A stretch of DNA of 64,000 bases, taken from Pseudomonas fluorescens (lineage in GTDB: Bacteria; Pseudomonadota; Gammaproteobacteria; Pseudomonadales; Pseudomonadaceae). Where the stretch lies: contig NZ_LACH01000033.1 of assembly GCF_000968015.1 (NCBI RefSeq), positions 239-64,238 on the forward strand, read 5' to 3'. The translations under genes were made by a program, and so were the position numbers. Below the pieces are notes generated by a model that had not been told where the DNA came from, did no database searches, and saw only the letters and a list, made by a program, of their open reading frames with translations. Shown here piece by piece: positions 1 through 9,161 of this stretch (position 1 is its first letter; each line of letters begins with the position of its first letter).

Positions 1-190
1 TCGCTGTAAGAGCGAAACCGTGATCAGCCATCACCACAGAAACGGATATGTACCCCACCAACCCCAATCCCCAATCCCCAAAACTTTCTCAGGCAAACAG
101 CATTCCCGTCGTCGTCCGCTTGTAAGAACCGCTTTACAGCGGCACTCTCTAACGACAAAGCACACCCGGATTTTCGCTGGAGAACTGCTG
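1..190. other. Leader region upstream of ppc
   Basis: No convincing gene is visible here; the left edge may cut through the intergenic space before a neighbour outside the window. The stretch is C- and A-rich around 50-90 and ends in GGAG eight bases before the ppc ATG, which serves as the ribosome binding site. The open frame of ppc extends upstream to position 20, but that extension has no family-like sequence and I treat it as non-coding. Confidence 0.5.
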
Positions 191-2821
191 ATGACCGATA
201 TTGATGCACGCTTGCGCGAAGATGTTCACCTGTTGGGTGAGCTGTTGGGCAACACCATTCGTGAACAGTACGGGGACGGTTTTCTCGACAAGATCGAGCA
301 AATCCGCAAGGGCGCCAAGGCCGACCGTCGCGGTTCGATGGACGCTGAACTGAGCGCCAGCCTCAACCAATTGAGCGAAGAAGAGTTGCTGCCGGTGGCG
401 CGGGCGTTCAACCAGTTTCTCAACCTGGCCAATATCGCCGAGCAATATCAGCTGATTCACCGTCGCGAAGAGTCGCAGCCTGCACCGTTCGAAGCGCGGG
501 TACTGCCGGAACTGCTCGCCCGCCTGAGTGCTGAAGGTCATGGCGCTGAATCCCTGGCCCGCCAACTGGGACGGCTGGAGATCGAACTGGTCCTCACCGC
601 GCACCCGACCGAAGTGGCGCGCCGCACGCTGATCCAGAAGTACGACGCGATTGCCGCACAACTGGCCGCCCAGGACCATCGCGACCTGACCACTGCCGAA
701 CGCGAACAGATCCACACGAAGTTGCAGCGCCTGATCGCCGAAGCCTGGCATACCGAAGAAATCCGCCGCACCCGCCCAACCCCAGTGGATGAAGCCAAAT
801 GGGGCTTCGCGGTGATCGAACATTCGTTGTGGCAGGCAATCCCCAACTATTTGCGCAAGGCCGATAAAGCCCTGCATGACGCCACTGACCTGCACCTCCC
901 ACTGGAGGCAGCGCCGATTCGCTTTGCCTCGTGGATGGGCGGTGACCGCGATGGCAACCCCAACGTGACCGCTGCCGTGACCCGTGAAGTCTTGCTGCTG
1001 GCGCGATGGATGGCCGCGGACTTGTACCTGCGCGATGTCGATCACCTGGCGGCCGAGTTGTCGATGCAGCAGGCCAGCGACGACTTGAAGGCCAAGGCCG
1101 GGGACAGCGCCGAACCTTACCGCGCGGTGCTTAAACAGCTGCGTGAACGCCTGCGCGCGACGCGTAACTGGGCCCACGCCGCCTTGACGAAGACCACGCC
1201 GGCCCCCGCCGATGTGTTGCAAAACAACCGTGAACTGCTCGATCCGCTGGAGCTGTGCTATCACTCGCTGCATGAGTGCGGCATGGGCGTGATCGCTGAT
1301 GGGCCACTGCTCGATTGCCTGCGTCGGGCGGTGACGTTCGGGCTGTTCCTGGTGCGGCTCGATGTGCGTCAGGACTCGACGCGACATACCGCGGCCATGA
1401 CCGAGATCACCGATTACCTGGGCCTGGGGCGCTACGAGAACTGGAGCGAGGAAGAGCGCATCGCTTTCCTGATGCGCGAACTGAACAACCGCCGGCCGTT
1501 GCTGCCGGCGTACTTCAAACCATCGGCGGACACCGCTGAAGTGCTGGCGACCTGCCGGGAAATCGCTGCCGCACCGGGCGCATCGCTCGGTTCTTATGTG
1601 ATCTCCATGGCCGGCGCCGCTTCCGACGTGCTGGCCGTACAACTGCTGCTCAAAGAGTCTGGCGTGTTGCGGCCGATGCGCGTGGTGCCGCTGTTCGAAA
1701 CCCTTGCCGACCTCGACAACGCCGGCCCGGTAATCGAAAAGCTGTTGCTGCTGCCCGGTTATCGCTCGCGCCTGCAAGGGCCGCAGGAAGTGATGATCGG
1801 CTACTCCGACTCGGCCAAGGACGCCGGCACGACAGCGGCGGCCTGGGCGCAGTATCGGGCGCAGGAGCGCTTGGTCGACATCTGTCGCGAGCAACAAGTG
1901 GAACTGCTGTTGTTCCACGGTCGCGGCGGCACCGTGGGACGCGGCGGCGGCCCGGCACACGCAGCGATTCTGTCGCAGCCGCCAGGTTCGGTGGCGGGGC
2001 GTTTCCGTACCACCGAGCAGGGGGAAATGATTCGTTTCAAATTTGGCCTGCCGGACATCGCCGAGCAGAACCTCAATCTGTACCTGGCAGCGGTATTGGA
2101 AGCGACCTTGTTGCCGCCGCCGCCACCAGAGCCAGCCTGGCGCAATCTGATGGACGAATTGGCGGCTGACGGTGTCAGCGCTTATCGCGCCGTGGTGCGG
2201 GAAAATCCGCAGTTCGTTGAGTATTTCCGTCAGTCCACTCCGGAGCAGGAACTGGGACGCTTGCCGCTGGGCAGTCGCCCGGCCAAGCGCCGCGCTGGCG
2301 GGATTGAAAGCCTGCGGGCGATCCCGTGGATCTTCGGCTGGACCCAGACGCGGCTGATGTTGCCGGCGTGGCTCGGCTGGGAAGCAGCGTTGAGCAAGGC
2401 GCTGGAGCGCGGTGAAGGCGAGCTGCTGGGGCAGATGCGCGAGCAGTGGCCGTTCTTCCGCACGCGCATCGATATGCTGGAAATGGTGTTGGCCAAGGCC
2501 GATGCCGATATCGCCCGGTCTTACGATGAGCGTTTGGTCGAGCCGGATTTGCTGCCTTTGGGTGCGCATTTACGCGACCTATTGTCGCAGGCCTGCTCGG
2601 TGGTCCTGGGGCTGACCGGTCAGTCTCAGCTACTGGCACATAGCCCAGCCACGCTTGAATTCATCCGCTTGCGCAACACTTACCTCGACCCTCTTCATCT
2701 ATTACAGGCTGAGTTGTTGGCACGTTCGCGACAACAGGAAGTGGCGCAGGGCAGCCCGGTAGAACAGGCGCTGCTGGTGTCTGTGGCGGGGATTGCCGCC
2801 GGTTTGCGTAATACCGGCTAA
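191..2821 (+). CDS. ppc: Phosphoenolpyruvate carboxylase
   Basis: Carboxylates phosphoenolpyruvate with bicarbonate to oxaloacetate, the main anaplerotic reaction refilling the TCA cycle; cytosolic. The product is 876 aa, normal for bacterial PEPC. Catalytic landmarks are present: the TAHPTE motif with His138, [10 protein letters not shown] with Lys543, the glycine-rich [13 protein letters not shown] loop with Arg578, and the conserved C-terminal RNTG tail that lines the active site. The ATG at 191 is chosen because it follows GGAG at good spacing and gives the family length; the frame stays open upstream but without homology-like sequence. It is monocistronic here, separated from adk by 288 bp. 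The ppc-adk-tsaB order is as in P. aeruginosa. Confidence 0.97.
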   Translation: MTDIDARLREDVHLLGELLGNTIREQYGDGFLDKIEQIRKGAKADRRGSMDAELSASLNQLSEEELLPVARAFNQFLNLANIAEQYQLIHRREESQPAPFEARVLPELLARLSAEGHGAESLARQLGRLEIELVLTAHPTEVARRTLIQKYDAIAAQLAAQDHRDLTTAEREQIHTKLQRLIAEAWHTEEIRRTRPTPVDEAKWGFAVIEHSLWQAIPNYLRKADKALHDATDLHLPLEAAPIRFASWMGGDRDGNPNVTAAVTREVLLLARWMAADLYLRDVDHLAAELSMQQASDDLKAKAGDSAEPYRAVLKQLRERLRATRNWAHAALTKTTPAPADVLQNNRELLDPLELCYHSLHECGMGVIADGPLLDCLRRAVTFGLFLVRLDVRQDSTRHTAAMTEITDYLGLGRYENWSEEERIAFLMRELNNRRPLLPAYFKPSADTAEVLATCREIAAAPGASLGSYVISMAGAASDVLAVQLLLKESGVLRPMRVVPLFETLADLDNAGPVIEKLLLLPGYRSRLQGPQEVMIGYSDSAKDAGTTAAAWAQYRAQERLVDICREQQVELLLFHGRGGTVGRGGGPAHAAILSQPPGSVAGRFRTTEQGEMIRFKFGLPDIAEQNLNLYLAAVLEATLLPPPPPEPAWRNLMDELAADGVSAYRAVVRENPQFVEYFRQSTPEQELGRLPLGSRPAKRRAGGIESLRAIPWIFGWTQTRLMLPAWLGWEAALSKALERGEGELLGQMREQWPFFRTRIDMLEMVLAKADADIARSYDERLVEPDLLPLGAHLRDLLSQACSVVLGLTGQSQLLAHSPATLEFIRLRNTYLDPLHLLQAELLARSRQQEVAQGSPVEQALLVSVAGIAAGLRNTG

Positions 2822-3020
2822 GGTTTTCGTCTTGGGGCAAGGCACTCGGCGCGAGCGTCGAGTTGCCTGTGGGCGAGGGGTTGAAAAGTGCTGCCAGGCG
2901 ACAGTTAGTGATGGGGTTGCGACTAGGGTAATCCCGACGAAAGGCCACATCAGACGCTGGTTTCTCCGACTTTCGGCGGCTTGTGTGGTCCGGGCCTGCT
3001 GTGTATCTTGATCAGCCTTT

Positions 3021-3048
3021 GACCGTTTGGGCGGTCACGACCCTTTTT
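3021..3048 (+). terminator. Possible hairpin and T-tract between ppc and adk
   Basis: A 5-bp GACCG/CGGTC stem with a six-base loop lies at 3021-3036, and a run of six T follows at 3043-3048. The stem is short and the gap to the T-run is seven bases, so this is a weak terminator or attenuator candidate. The rest of the 2822-3109 intergenic stretch shows nothing else clear. Confidence 0.3.
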
Positions 3049-3076
3049 TGAGATTGGCCCCACGAGGCGAATCTGA

Positions 3077-3757
<681 letters not shown>

Positions 3758-3779
3758 AAAGTCTGAATCGCTTCATCTT

Positions 3780-3810
3780 CTACGGCCCGCTTGCGGGCCG
3801 TAGTTGTTTA
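3780..3810 (+). terminator. Rho-independent terminator after adk
   Basis: A perfect 11-bp inverted repeat (CTACGGCCCGC / GCGGGCCGTAG at 3780-3790 and 3793-3803) is followed by TTGTTTA. It lies 22 bp after the adk stop and before tsaB, so it likely ends adk transcription and insulates tsaB. Confidence 0.8.
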
Positions 3811-3850
3811 TACTGGCGCACTTTTTCTGACCTCTCTTACGGAAACATCG

Positions 3851-4525
3851 ATGAGCACCTTGCTGGCCCTGGACACCGCGACTGAAGCTTGCTCCGTTGC
3901 CTTGCTGCATGACGGCAAAGTCACAAGCCATTACGAGGTGATCCCACGCCTGCATGCGCAGAAGTTGCTGCCGATGATTCAGCAACTGCTGGTGGATGCC
4001 GGGACCACTTTGCAAGCGGTCGATGCCATCGCGTTCGGACGTGGTCCGGGTGCCTTCACCGGCGTGCGGATCGCCATCGGCGTGGTGCAGGGGCTGGCGT
4101 TTGCGCTGGATCGCCCGGTGTTGCCGGTGTCGAACCTGGCTGTGTTGGCGCAGCGGGCCTATCGCGAACATGGCGTAAGCCAGGTTGCGGCCGCCATCGA
4201 TGCGCGCATGGACGAAGTGTATTGGGGGTGCTACCGCGAAACGGCGGGGGAGATGCGACTGGTCGGCAATGAAGCGGTGCTTGCGCCGGAAGTGGCCGCG
4301 TTGCCGGCTGACGCCAGCGGTGAGTGGTTTGGCGCCGGCACTGGCTGGGGTTATGCCGAGCGAATCGCCGTCAGCCTGACCGGGCAGGATGCGGGCATGC
4401 TGCCTCACGCCGAGGACCTGCTGACCCTGGCGCGTTTTGCCTGGGCGCGTGGTGAGGCGATCGTGGCTGATGAGGCTCAGCCGGTTTATTTGCGGGATAA
4501 GGTTGCAACCCCGAAGGCTCGTTAA
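3851..4525 (+). CDS. tsaB: tRNA N6-threonylcarbamoyladenosine biosynthesis protein TsaB
   Basis: TsaB scaffolds TsaD and TsaE for transfer of threonylcarbamoyl to A37 of ANN-decoding tRNAs. The 224-aa ASKHA-fold protein shows the N-terminal LALDTATEACSVAL strand pair and the FGRGPGAFTGVRI dimerisation/TsaD-contact motif near residue 70. The ATG at 3851 follows ACGGAAAC; the upstream in-frame ATG at 3791 lies inside the adk terminator hairpin and is rejected. A REP palindrome follows directly downstream. The partners TsaC, TsaD and TsaE are not in the window. Confidence 0.94.
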   Translation: MSTLLALDTATEACSVALLHDGKVTSHYEVIPRLHAQKLLPMIQQLLVDAGTTLQAVDAIAFGRGPGAFTGVRIAIGVVQGLAFALDRPVLPVSNLAVLAQRAYREHGVSQVAAAIDARMDEVYWGCYRETAGEMRLVGNEAVLAPEVAALPADASGEWFGAGTGWGYAERIAVSLTGQDAGMLPHAEDLLTLARFAWARGEAIVADEAQPVYLRDKVATPKAR

Positions 4526-4545
4526 TTCATTTCACCGAGTTAGCC

Positions 4546-4614
4546 CCATCGCGAGCAAGCTCGCTCCCACAGGGTTCACGCTAACCCCTGTGGGAGCGAG
4601 CTTGCTCGCGATGG
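4546..4614. repeat. REPIN: inverted REP pair after tsaB
   Basis: Two 28-bp arms, 4546-4573 and 4587-4614, are perfect reverse complements separated by 13 bp. The core is GGGAGCGAGCTTGCTCGC. It starts 21 bp after the tsaB stop and could fold in RNA as a terminator or 3'-end stabiliser. Further copies of the family occur elsewhere in the window. Confidence 0.92.
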
Positions 4615-4757
4615 CGGTCTGCGCAACGCAGCCAATCGTCACTTTATGCAGCGGCTTTTAAACCTTTTCCATTTTCTGTGTTCTAGTTATCACTCGGCGG
4701 TTTGCGAAGTGGGCTATGCGCCACTAAACTGCCATCATTGATCCCGGACATGTACTC

Positions 4758-5063
4758 ATGCGTATAGACGGCGTTCCCTCCCAGTCCTACCCCATCAAAC
4801 GCAAGCCTCGCAAAGGCCCTGTGGCGGATGACGACTACGTCGATATCGACGGCGAGCTGGAAATTCCATCCGAAGAGCAACTGGCCGCCCGCGCTGCCAA
4901 AGCCTCTGCGCAACGCTTGAGTAATCTCCCCGCCCGTCAACAAGACATGCTTTATCACCGTGCCATGAGCAGCAGTGTCGCGAAGGCCTTGGCCAGCTAC
5001 CTGAGCACCGCCGGTTTTGTCGATTGGGATTCGGATGTGCTGGGCCTCGACCTGTACATCTGA
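4758..5063 (+). CDS. Conserved hypothetical protein (101 aa)
   Basis: I do not recognise a domain. The N-terminal third is basic and proline-containing (YPIKRKPRKGP), followed by an acidic stretch (DDDYVDIDGE) and an alpha-helical C-terminal half ending near DVLGLDLYI. There is no signal peptide or membrane segment, so it is probably cytosolic. The ATG is the first good start. The stop TGA overlaps the next gene's ATG (TGATG at 5061-5065), which suggests translational coupling with the DUF72 gene. A protein at this position is also present in P. aeruginosa between tsaB and the DUF72 gene, by memory. Confidence 0.75.
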   Translation: MRIDGVPSQSYPIKRKPRKGPVADDDYVDIDGELEIPSEEQLAARAAKASAQRLSNLPARQQDMLYHRAMSSSVAKALASYLSTAGFVDWDSDVLGLDLYI

Positions 5064-5923
5064 TGCGGCTGCCTTACTTCCTTGGCTGTCCGTCCTGGAG
5101 TGAAAACGCCTGGCGCGACTACCTGTATCCGCAAGACGCAAAACCCGCCGAATTTCTGAGTCTCTATTCCCAAGTATTCAACGCAGTGGAAGGCAATACG
5201 ACCTTCTACGCGAGTCCGGCTGCGACCACTGTGCAGCGTTGGGCCGAGACCATGCCCGAATACTTTCGCTTCACTGCCAAGTTCCCCGGCGACATCAGTC
5301 ACGGCGGTGACCTGCGCGAACAATTGACCGCTGCCGAAACCTTCCTGCAATTGCTCAGCCCCCTCGGCGAACGGGTTTCACCGCTGTGGCTGCAGCTGTC
5401 GAAAAGCTTCACGCCGCAACGATTGCCCGAATTGGCCGGATTCATCGATGCGCTTGAGCGGCCTCTGGCGGTTGAAGTGCGGCATGACGCCTTCTTCACC
5501 AAGGGCGATGCCGAGCGAATGCTCAATCGCCTGCTACTGGATCGCGGTGTCGAGCGTATCTGCCTCGATCCCCGTGCGCTGTTCAGCTGCACATCGACCG
5601 ATCCCTCGGTCCTTCACGCCCAATCGAAAAAGCCCAGGGTGCCGCCCCGTCCGGCCGCCTTCACGCAATGTCCGCAGGTCCGCTTCATCGGCCATCCGCA
5701 GCTTGAGGCCAACGACCCGTTCCTGGTGCCGTGGGTCGAGAAAATCGCCGTGTGGATCGAAGAGGGCCGCACGCCCTATATCTTCCTGCACACCGCTGAC
5801 AACCTGCTGGCCGCCAAACTGGCGCAACGTTTTCATGCAAAACTGATGCTGCGTTTGCCTGGCCTGCCGCCGCTGCCTGAGCTATACAGAGAGCCCGCTG
5901 CCGAGCAACTTGGCCTGCTCTGA
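5063..5923 (+). CDS. DUF72 domain-containing protein (YecE-like)
   Basis: A 286-aa member of the DUF72 family, TIM-barrel proteins of unknown biochemical role. Family hallmarks seen are LGCPSWSENAWRDYLYP near the N-terminus, YSQVFNAVEGNTTFYA, the RFTAKFPGDISH strand, AVEVRHDAFF, and the C-terminal YIFLHTADN motif. The start is the ATG overlapping the upstream stop; the frame extends further upstream only as a shadow of the previous gene. It probably forms an operon with the 101-aa gene upstream and perhaps the enzyme gene 33 bp downstream. Function cannot be inferred from sequence alone. Confidence 0.9.
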   Translation: MRLPYFLGCPSWSENAWRDYLYPQDAKPAEFLSLYSQVFNAVEGNTTFYASPAATTVQRWAETMPEYFRFTAKFPGDISHGGDLREQLTAAETFLQLLSPLGERVSPLWLQLSKSFTPQRLPELAGFIDALERPLAVEVRHDAFFTKGDAERMLNRLLLDRGVERICLDPRALFSCTSTDPSVLHAQSKKPRVPPRPAAFTQCPQVRFIGHPQLEANDPFLVPWVEKIAVWIEEGRTPYIFLHTADNLLAAKLAQRFHAKLMLRLPGLPPLPELYREPAAEQLGLL

Positions 5924-5956
5924 AGCGGATTCCCTGCCCTTTTCAGGAGCCTGCCA

Positions 5957-6778
5957 ATGGATGCGCAAACCCTTCGAGCCCAAGCGTTCAAAGCACTGCA
6001 CGAACGCGCGGGGGCTTTTGTCATTCCCAACCCTTGGGACGCCGGCTCGGCGAAAATGCTCGCCAGCCTTGGTTTCGAAGCGCTGGCGACCACCAGCGCC
6101 GGATACGCCTTTTCCAACGCCCGCCCCGATGGCGCGCTAACGCTGGACGACACCCTGGCAAACGTTCGGGCGATTGTCGCGGCCACTGATCTACCCGTCG
6201 CCGTCGATCTGGAAAACGGCTTCGCTGACGATCCAGCCGAATGCGCACAGAGTATTTTGCGTGCGGCAGAGGCCGGCGCGGTCGGCGGTTCAATCGAAGA
6301 TGCCACCGGCCGTGAAGGAGCGCCGATCTACTGCTTCGAGCATGCCGTCGCGCGCATCGAGGCTGCGGTGGCAGCGGCTCGCAGCTTGCCGTTTCCCTTT
6401 ATGTTGACTGCTCGCGCGGAGAACTTTCTACACGGCAATCCTGATCTCGCCGATACCATTCGCCGCTTGCAGGCGTTTGCCGAGGCAGGTGCCGACGTGC
6501 TTTATGCGCCGGGTCTGCGCAGTGCTGAAGACGTGTTGGCGGTGGTCCGCGCGGTGGCGCCAAAACCGGTGAATGTGTTGATGTCTGGCGGACTGAAATT
6601 GACGGTCGAGCAGTTGAGCGAAATGGGCGTTAAACGTATCAGTGTCGGTTCGGCGCTGGCTCTGGCTGCGTATGGCGAGTTTTTCCGCGCTGCTAAAGAG
6701 ATCAAGACGTCGGGCACGTTCGGGTTCACGTCGCGATCCATGCCGTACGCCCAGGCCAATCAATTGTTCAAAGGCTGA
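5957..6778 (+). CDS. Isocitrate lyase/PEP mutase superfamily protein
   Basis: A 273-aa protein of the PEP mutase/isocitrate lyase superfamily (TIM-barrel C-C or P-C bond lyases/mutases). Visible are the N-terminal IPNPWDAGSAKML, the metal-site region VDLENGFADDP, GGSIEDATG and a C-terminal SGGLKLTVEQLSEMGVKRISVGSAL. The KKCGH catalytic loop of true isocitrate lyases is not seen, so it is likely a carboxyvinyl-carboxyphosphonate mutase-like or oxaloacetase-like enzyme; the substrate is unknown. It ends 13 bp from the convergent next gene. Confidence 0.88.
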   Translation: MDAQTLRAQAFKALHERAGAFVIPNPWDAGSAKMLASLGFEALATTSAGYAFSNARPDGALTLDDTLANVRAIVAATDLPVAVDLENGFADDPAECAQSILRAAEAGAVGGSIEDATGREGAPIYCFEHAVARIEAAVAAARSLPFPFMLTARAENFLHGNPDLADTIRRLQAFAEAGADVLYAPGLRSAEDVLAVVRAVAPKPVNVLMSGGLKLTVEQLSEMGVKRISVGSALALAAYGEFFRAAKEIKTSGTFGFTSRSMPYAQANQLFKG

Positions 6779-6791
6779 CGATCGCTGAGGT

Positions 6792-7412
6792 TCAAGCGGC
6801 GATGCGCAGGTTCTGCAGGACGATCGGGCGAGCCCAACCGTTATCGAAATCGAGTTGTTTCTGTTGCTCCACCAGCTCTTCGGGCGAAAACGGCGGGAAT
6901 GGCTTGTCCAGCAGATTGAGTTCGAATTCGGCGATCGGCAGGTGCAGCGGACGCGGTTGTGGTGCGGCGCCCGGCACTGGCAGCGGTTGACCGGCAGTGA
7001 GCACGATCGGGCGGACCCAGCGGCTTTCGAAGTCTTGTTGTTTCTGTTGAGCGACGATTTCTTGTGCCGGGAACGGCGGGAAAGGTTTGTCGGCCAGGTC
7101 CATTTCGAACTCGGCAATCGGCAGGAACAGTGGCTCGGGCGGACGAACCTCGGTTTCTTTCACATCGCATTCGCGCTGGGAAATGATGTGCGCCAGCAGT
7201 TCGCTGCCAACGGTGGGTTCGACCGGGCTGTCGAGATCGACCGGTGGAAAGTTGAGAGAAGCCGGTACGACATCGCCCGACTGATCGGCCAGGGCCTGGG
7301 CAAAGAAATCCTGCCACAGGTGACTGACGCCGCTCAGTGCTTGGGAATTTCGTAGGCCAAAATCGCCGTGGGGCGAGATGTAGCCTATCGATGTGCGTTG
7401 AATGTCTGACAT
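6792..7412 (-). CDS. Hypothetical protein with an internal 44-aa tandem duplication
   Basis: I do not recognise a named family. The 206-aa product has an N-terminal region of about 90 residues and then two copies of a 44-residue module (residues 95-138 and 156-199) sharing about 30 of 44 identical positions. Each carries LPIAEFE, DKPFPPF, QQKQ, DF and RPIVL in the same order. A proline-rich linker (PLPVPGAAPQPRP) joins them. There is no signal peptide or transmembrane segment. It is convergent with the lyase-like gene and divergent from rsmJ. The repeated amphipathic module could bind the same partner twice; that is inference. Confidence 0.72.
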   Translation of the reverse strand: MSDIQRTSIGYISPHGDFGLRNSQALSGVSHLWQDFFAQALADQSGDVVPASLNFPPVDLDSPVEPTVGSELLAHIISQRECDVKETEVRPPEPLFLPIAEFEMDLADKPFPPFPAQEIVAQQKQQDFESRWVRPIVLTAGQPLPVPGAAPQPRPLHLPIAEFELNLLDKPFPPFSPEELVEQQKQLDFDNGWARPIVLQNLRIAA

Positions 7413-7505
7413 TTCTCTCGGTCGACGCTCAGCTCTGGCAAAATGCTCGATAGTTTTGTTATCGGCCGTTTTTGCCGATCATTAATTTTTTGAGCGTGTT
7501 TTCTC

Positions 7506-8288
7506 ATGATTGAGCAACCTGCGGCCTGCCGCATCCACGTCGAGGCCTTGGCCGCGACTTTTCAGCCACAGGCCGAACAATGGGCCGAGCGCCTGGGTTT
7601 GCCGATGCAGGCGGATGATGGTGAGTTTGCCTTGCAGGTCGGTGACCAGGGTTTGCAGCTGCAGCAACTGGGCCCGGACGCGCCGGGCCCGGTGCGGGTG
7701 GATTTTGTCGAGGGCGGTGCGGCCCATCGCCGCTTGTACGGCGGCGGTAGCGGTCAGATGATCGCCAAGGCTGTCGGGGTTGCCCAAGGCGTGCGTCCGC
7801 GCGTGCTGGATGCCACGGCGGGGCTGGGCAAAGATGCGTTCGTGCTGGCGAGCCTGGGCTGCGAAATGAGCCTGATCGAGCGTCAGCCGCTGATTGGTGC
7901 GTTGCTTGAAGATGGCCTGGCGCGCGGCGCGGAAGACTTTGACGTGGCGCCGATCGTGGCGCGGATGCGCTTGCTCAAGGGCAATTCGATCAAGGTGATG
8001 CGCAATTGGGAAGGCGAGCCGCCGCAGGTGATCTACCTCGACCCAATGTTTCCCCATCGTGAGAAAACGGCCTTGGTGAAGAAGGAAATGCGCCTGTTCC
8101 GGCCGCTGGTAGGCGATGACCCGGATGCGCCTGCACTGCTCGAAGCGGCGTTGGCGTTGGCCAGCCACCGGGTGGTGGTCAAGCGCCCGCGCAAGGCGCC
8201 ATGCATCGAAGGGCCGAAGCCGAGTCATGCGCTGGACGGTAAATCCAGCCGGTATGACATTTATCCGAAGAAAGCACTCAAGCCTTAA
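7506..8288 (+). CDS. rsmJ: 16S rRNA (guanine1516-N2)-methyltransferase RsmJ
   Basis: Methylates N2 of G1516 in 16S rRNA using SAM. The 260-aa protein has the characteristic [13 protein letters not shown] segment, a SAM motif [20 protein letters not shown], an acidic motif II LIERQP, and the [18 protein letters not shown] segment typical of RsmJ (YhiQ). The start is the ATG at 7506. The gene is divergent from the duplicated-module protein. A small ATCGGC/GCCGAT hairpin lies in the 93-bp gap at 7461-7479. A REP pair follows the stop. Confidence 0.94.
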   Translation: MIEQPAACRIHVEALAATFQPQAEQWAERLGLPMQADDGEFALQVGDQGLQLQQLGPDAPGPVRVDFVEGGAAHRRLYGGGSGQMIAKAVGVAQGVRPRVLDATAGLGKDAFVLASLGCEMSLIERQPLIGALLEDGLARGAEDFDVAPIVARMRLLKGNSIKVMRNWEGEPPQVIYLDPMFPHREKTALVKKEMRLFRPLVGDDPDAPALLEAALALASHRVVVKRPRKAPCIEGPKPSHALDGKSSRYDIYPKKALKP

Positions 8289-8301
8289 GACCGCGTCGCC
8301 C

Positions 8302-8400
8302 CCATCGCGAGCAAGCTCGCTCCCACAGGGGATTTAGAGTGGTCACACATTTGGTGTACACCACAGAACCACTGTGGGAGCGAGCCTGCTCGCGAAGGGG
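8302..8400. repeat. REPIN: inverted REP pair between rsmJ and tetR
   Basis: Arms at 8302-8329 and about 8372-8400 in inverted orientation are separated by 42 bp. The second arm has the variant GAGCCTGCTCGCGAAGGGG. The element sits between the convergent ends of rsmJ and the TetR gene and may act as a bidirectional transcription barrier. Confidence 0.88.
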
Positions 8401-8423
8401 CCAGACCAGACAACCAAAACTTA

Positions 8424-9068
8424 TCAGGCTGTCTCAGGCCTGTAGGCCCGCATAAACAACCCCACCACTTCCTGCACATGGCTCTCGGCTGCATCCCCGA
8501 TCAGCGGCTCGCCACAGCCATAAAGCAGCCTGAAATTCCCCGCCCCCTTGAGCAGGCAGAAAAAATGCTCGGCCGCATTGCGCGGTTTGTCGATGCTCAA
8601 CGCTCCGCTCTGATCAACCTTGGTCAGCAACCGCTCCATGCCCTGCAGCATGCGCTCAGGCCCGGCTTCGAAGAAGATCAGCGAGAGTTTTGGGTCCTGG
8701 CTGCCCAGCGTCATCATCAGCCGATGCAGGTTGACCGATTCGTCGCTGTTGATCAGCTGATGAAAGCCGCGCGCGATGTTCAACAGCACCGTTTCTACGG
8801 CAGTACCGTCCGGCAATTCGAAAAACAGCGTCGGCAACTGCTCTTCGCACTTGGCCATCACGGCGGCGGAGAACAGCGTCTCCTTGTCGTTGAAGTGGCT
8901 GTAGACCGTCAGCTTCGACACGCCGGCCTCGGCCGCCACGGCGTCCATGCTGGTATTCGCATAACCCTTGCTCAGAAACAGAATTTTCGCTGCATCGAGG
9001 ATCGCCTGGCGCTTGGCCAGATCCTTGGGACGGCCCGGGCCGTTAGGTACTGAAAGATTGTTAGGCAT
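8424..9068 (-). CDS. mexL: TetR-family repressor, MexL-like
   Basis: A 214-aa TetR regulator. The N-terminal helix-turn-helix spans about residues 18-65 (AILDAAKILFLSKGY... AGVSKLTVYSHFNDKETLF), and the C-terminal half is a ligand/dimer domain. It is transcribed divergently from the RND pump genes across a 93-bp gap. This is the arrangement of mexL-mexJK in P. aeruginosa, where MexL represses the pump and itself, and where the locus also sits beside rsmJ. Orthology is inferred from order and length, and the inducer is unknown. Confidence 0.85.
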   Translation of the reverse strand: MPNNLSVPNGPGRPKDLAKRQAILDAAKILFLSKGYANTSMDAVAAEAGVSKLTVYSHFNDKETLFSAAVMAKCEEQLPTLFFELPDGTAVETVLLNIARGFHQLINSDESVNLHRLMMTLGSQDPKLSLIFFEAGPERMLQGMERLLTKVDQSGALSIDKPRNAAEHFFCLLKGAGNFRLLYGCGEPLIGDAAESHVQEVVGLFMRAYRPETA

Positions 9069-9079
9069 ATGCGCTTTTA

Positions 9080-9127
9080 ATACTGGACTGGTGAGTTTGC
9101 TATTAATAACATACTGCTCAGTATAAT
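9080..9127. promoter_or_regulatory. Divergent promoter and candidate TetR operator
   Basis: The palindrome ATACTG-CT-CAGTAT lies at 9111-9124 and overlaps a -10-like TATAAT at 9122-9127 reading toward the pump genes. A related half-site, ATACTGGACTGG, lies at 9080-9091 nearer the repressor gene. A poor -35-like TTGCTA is 19 bp upstream of the -10. Placement over the promoter fits repression by the divergent TetR protein; binding is inferred. Confidence 0.6.
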
Positions 9128-9161
9128 TATTCCAAGCACCATTAGCGAAAGGTCCTTCACC

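Noticed and set aside
149..2569. An 806-codon open frame on the minus strand opposite ppc
   Set aside because: It lies wholly antisense to a clear PEPC gene; the openness follows from the GC-rich third positions, and the translation has no family-like motifs.
3791..3850. Upstream ATG extending tsaB by 20 codons
   Set aside because: The extension lies inside the adk terminator hairpin and adds sequence before the conserved LALDTAT start.
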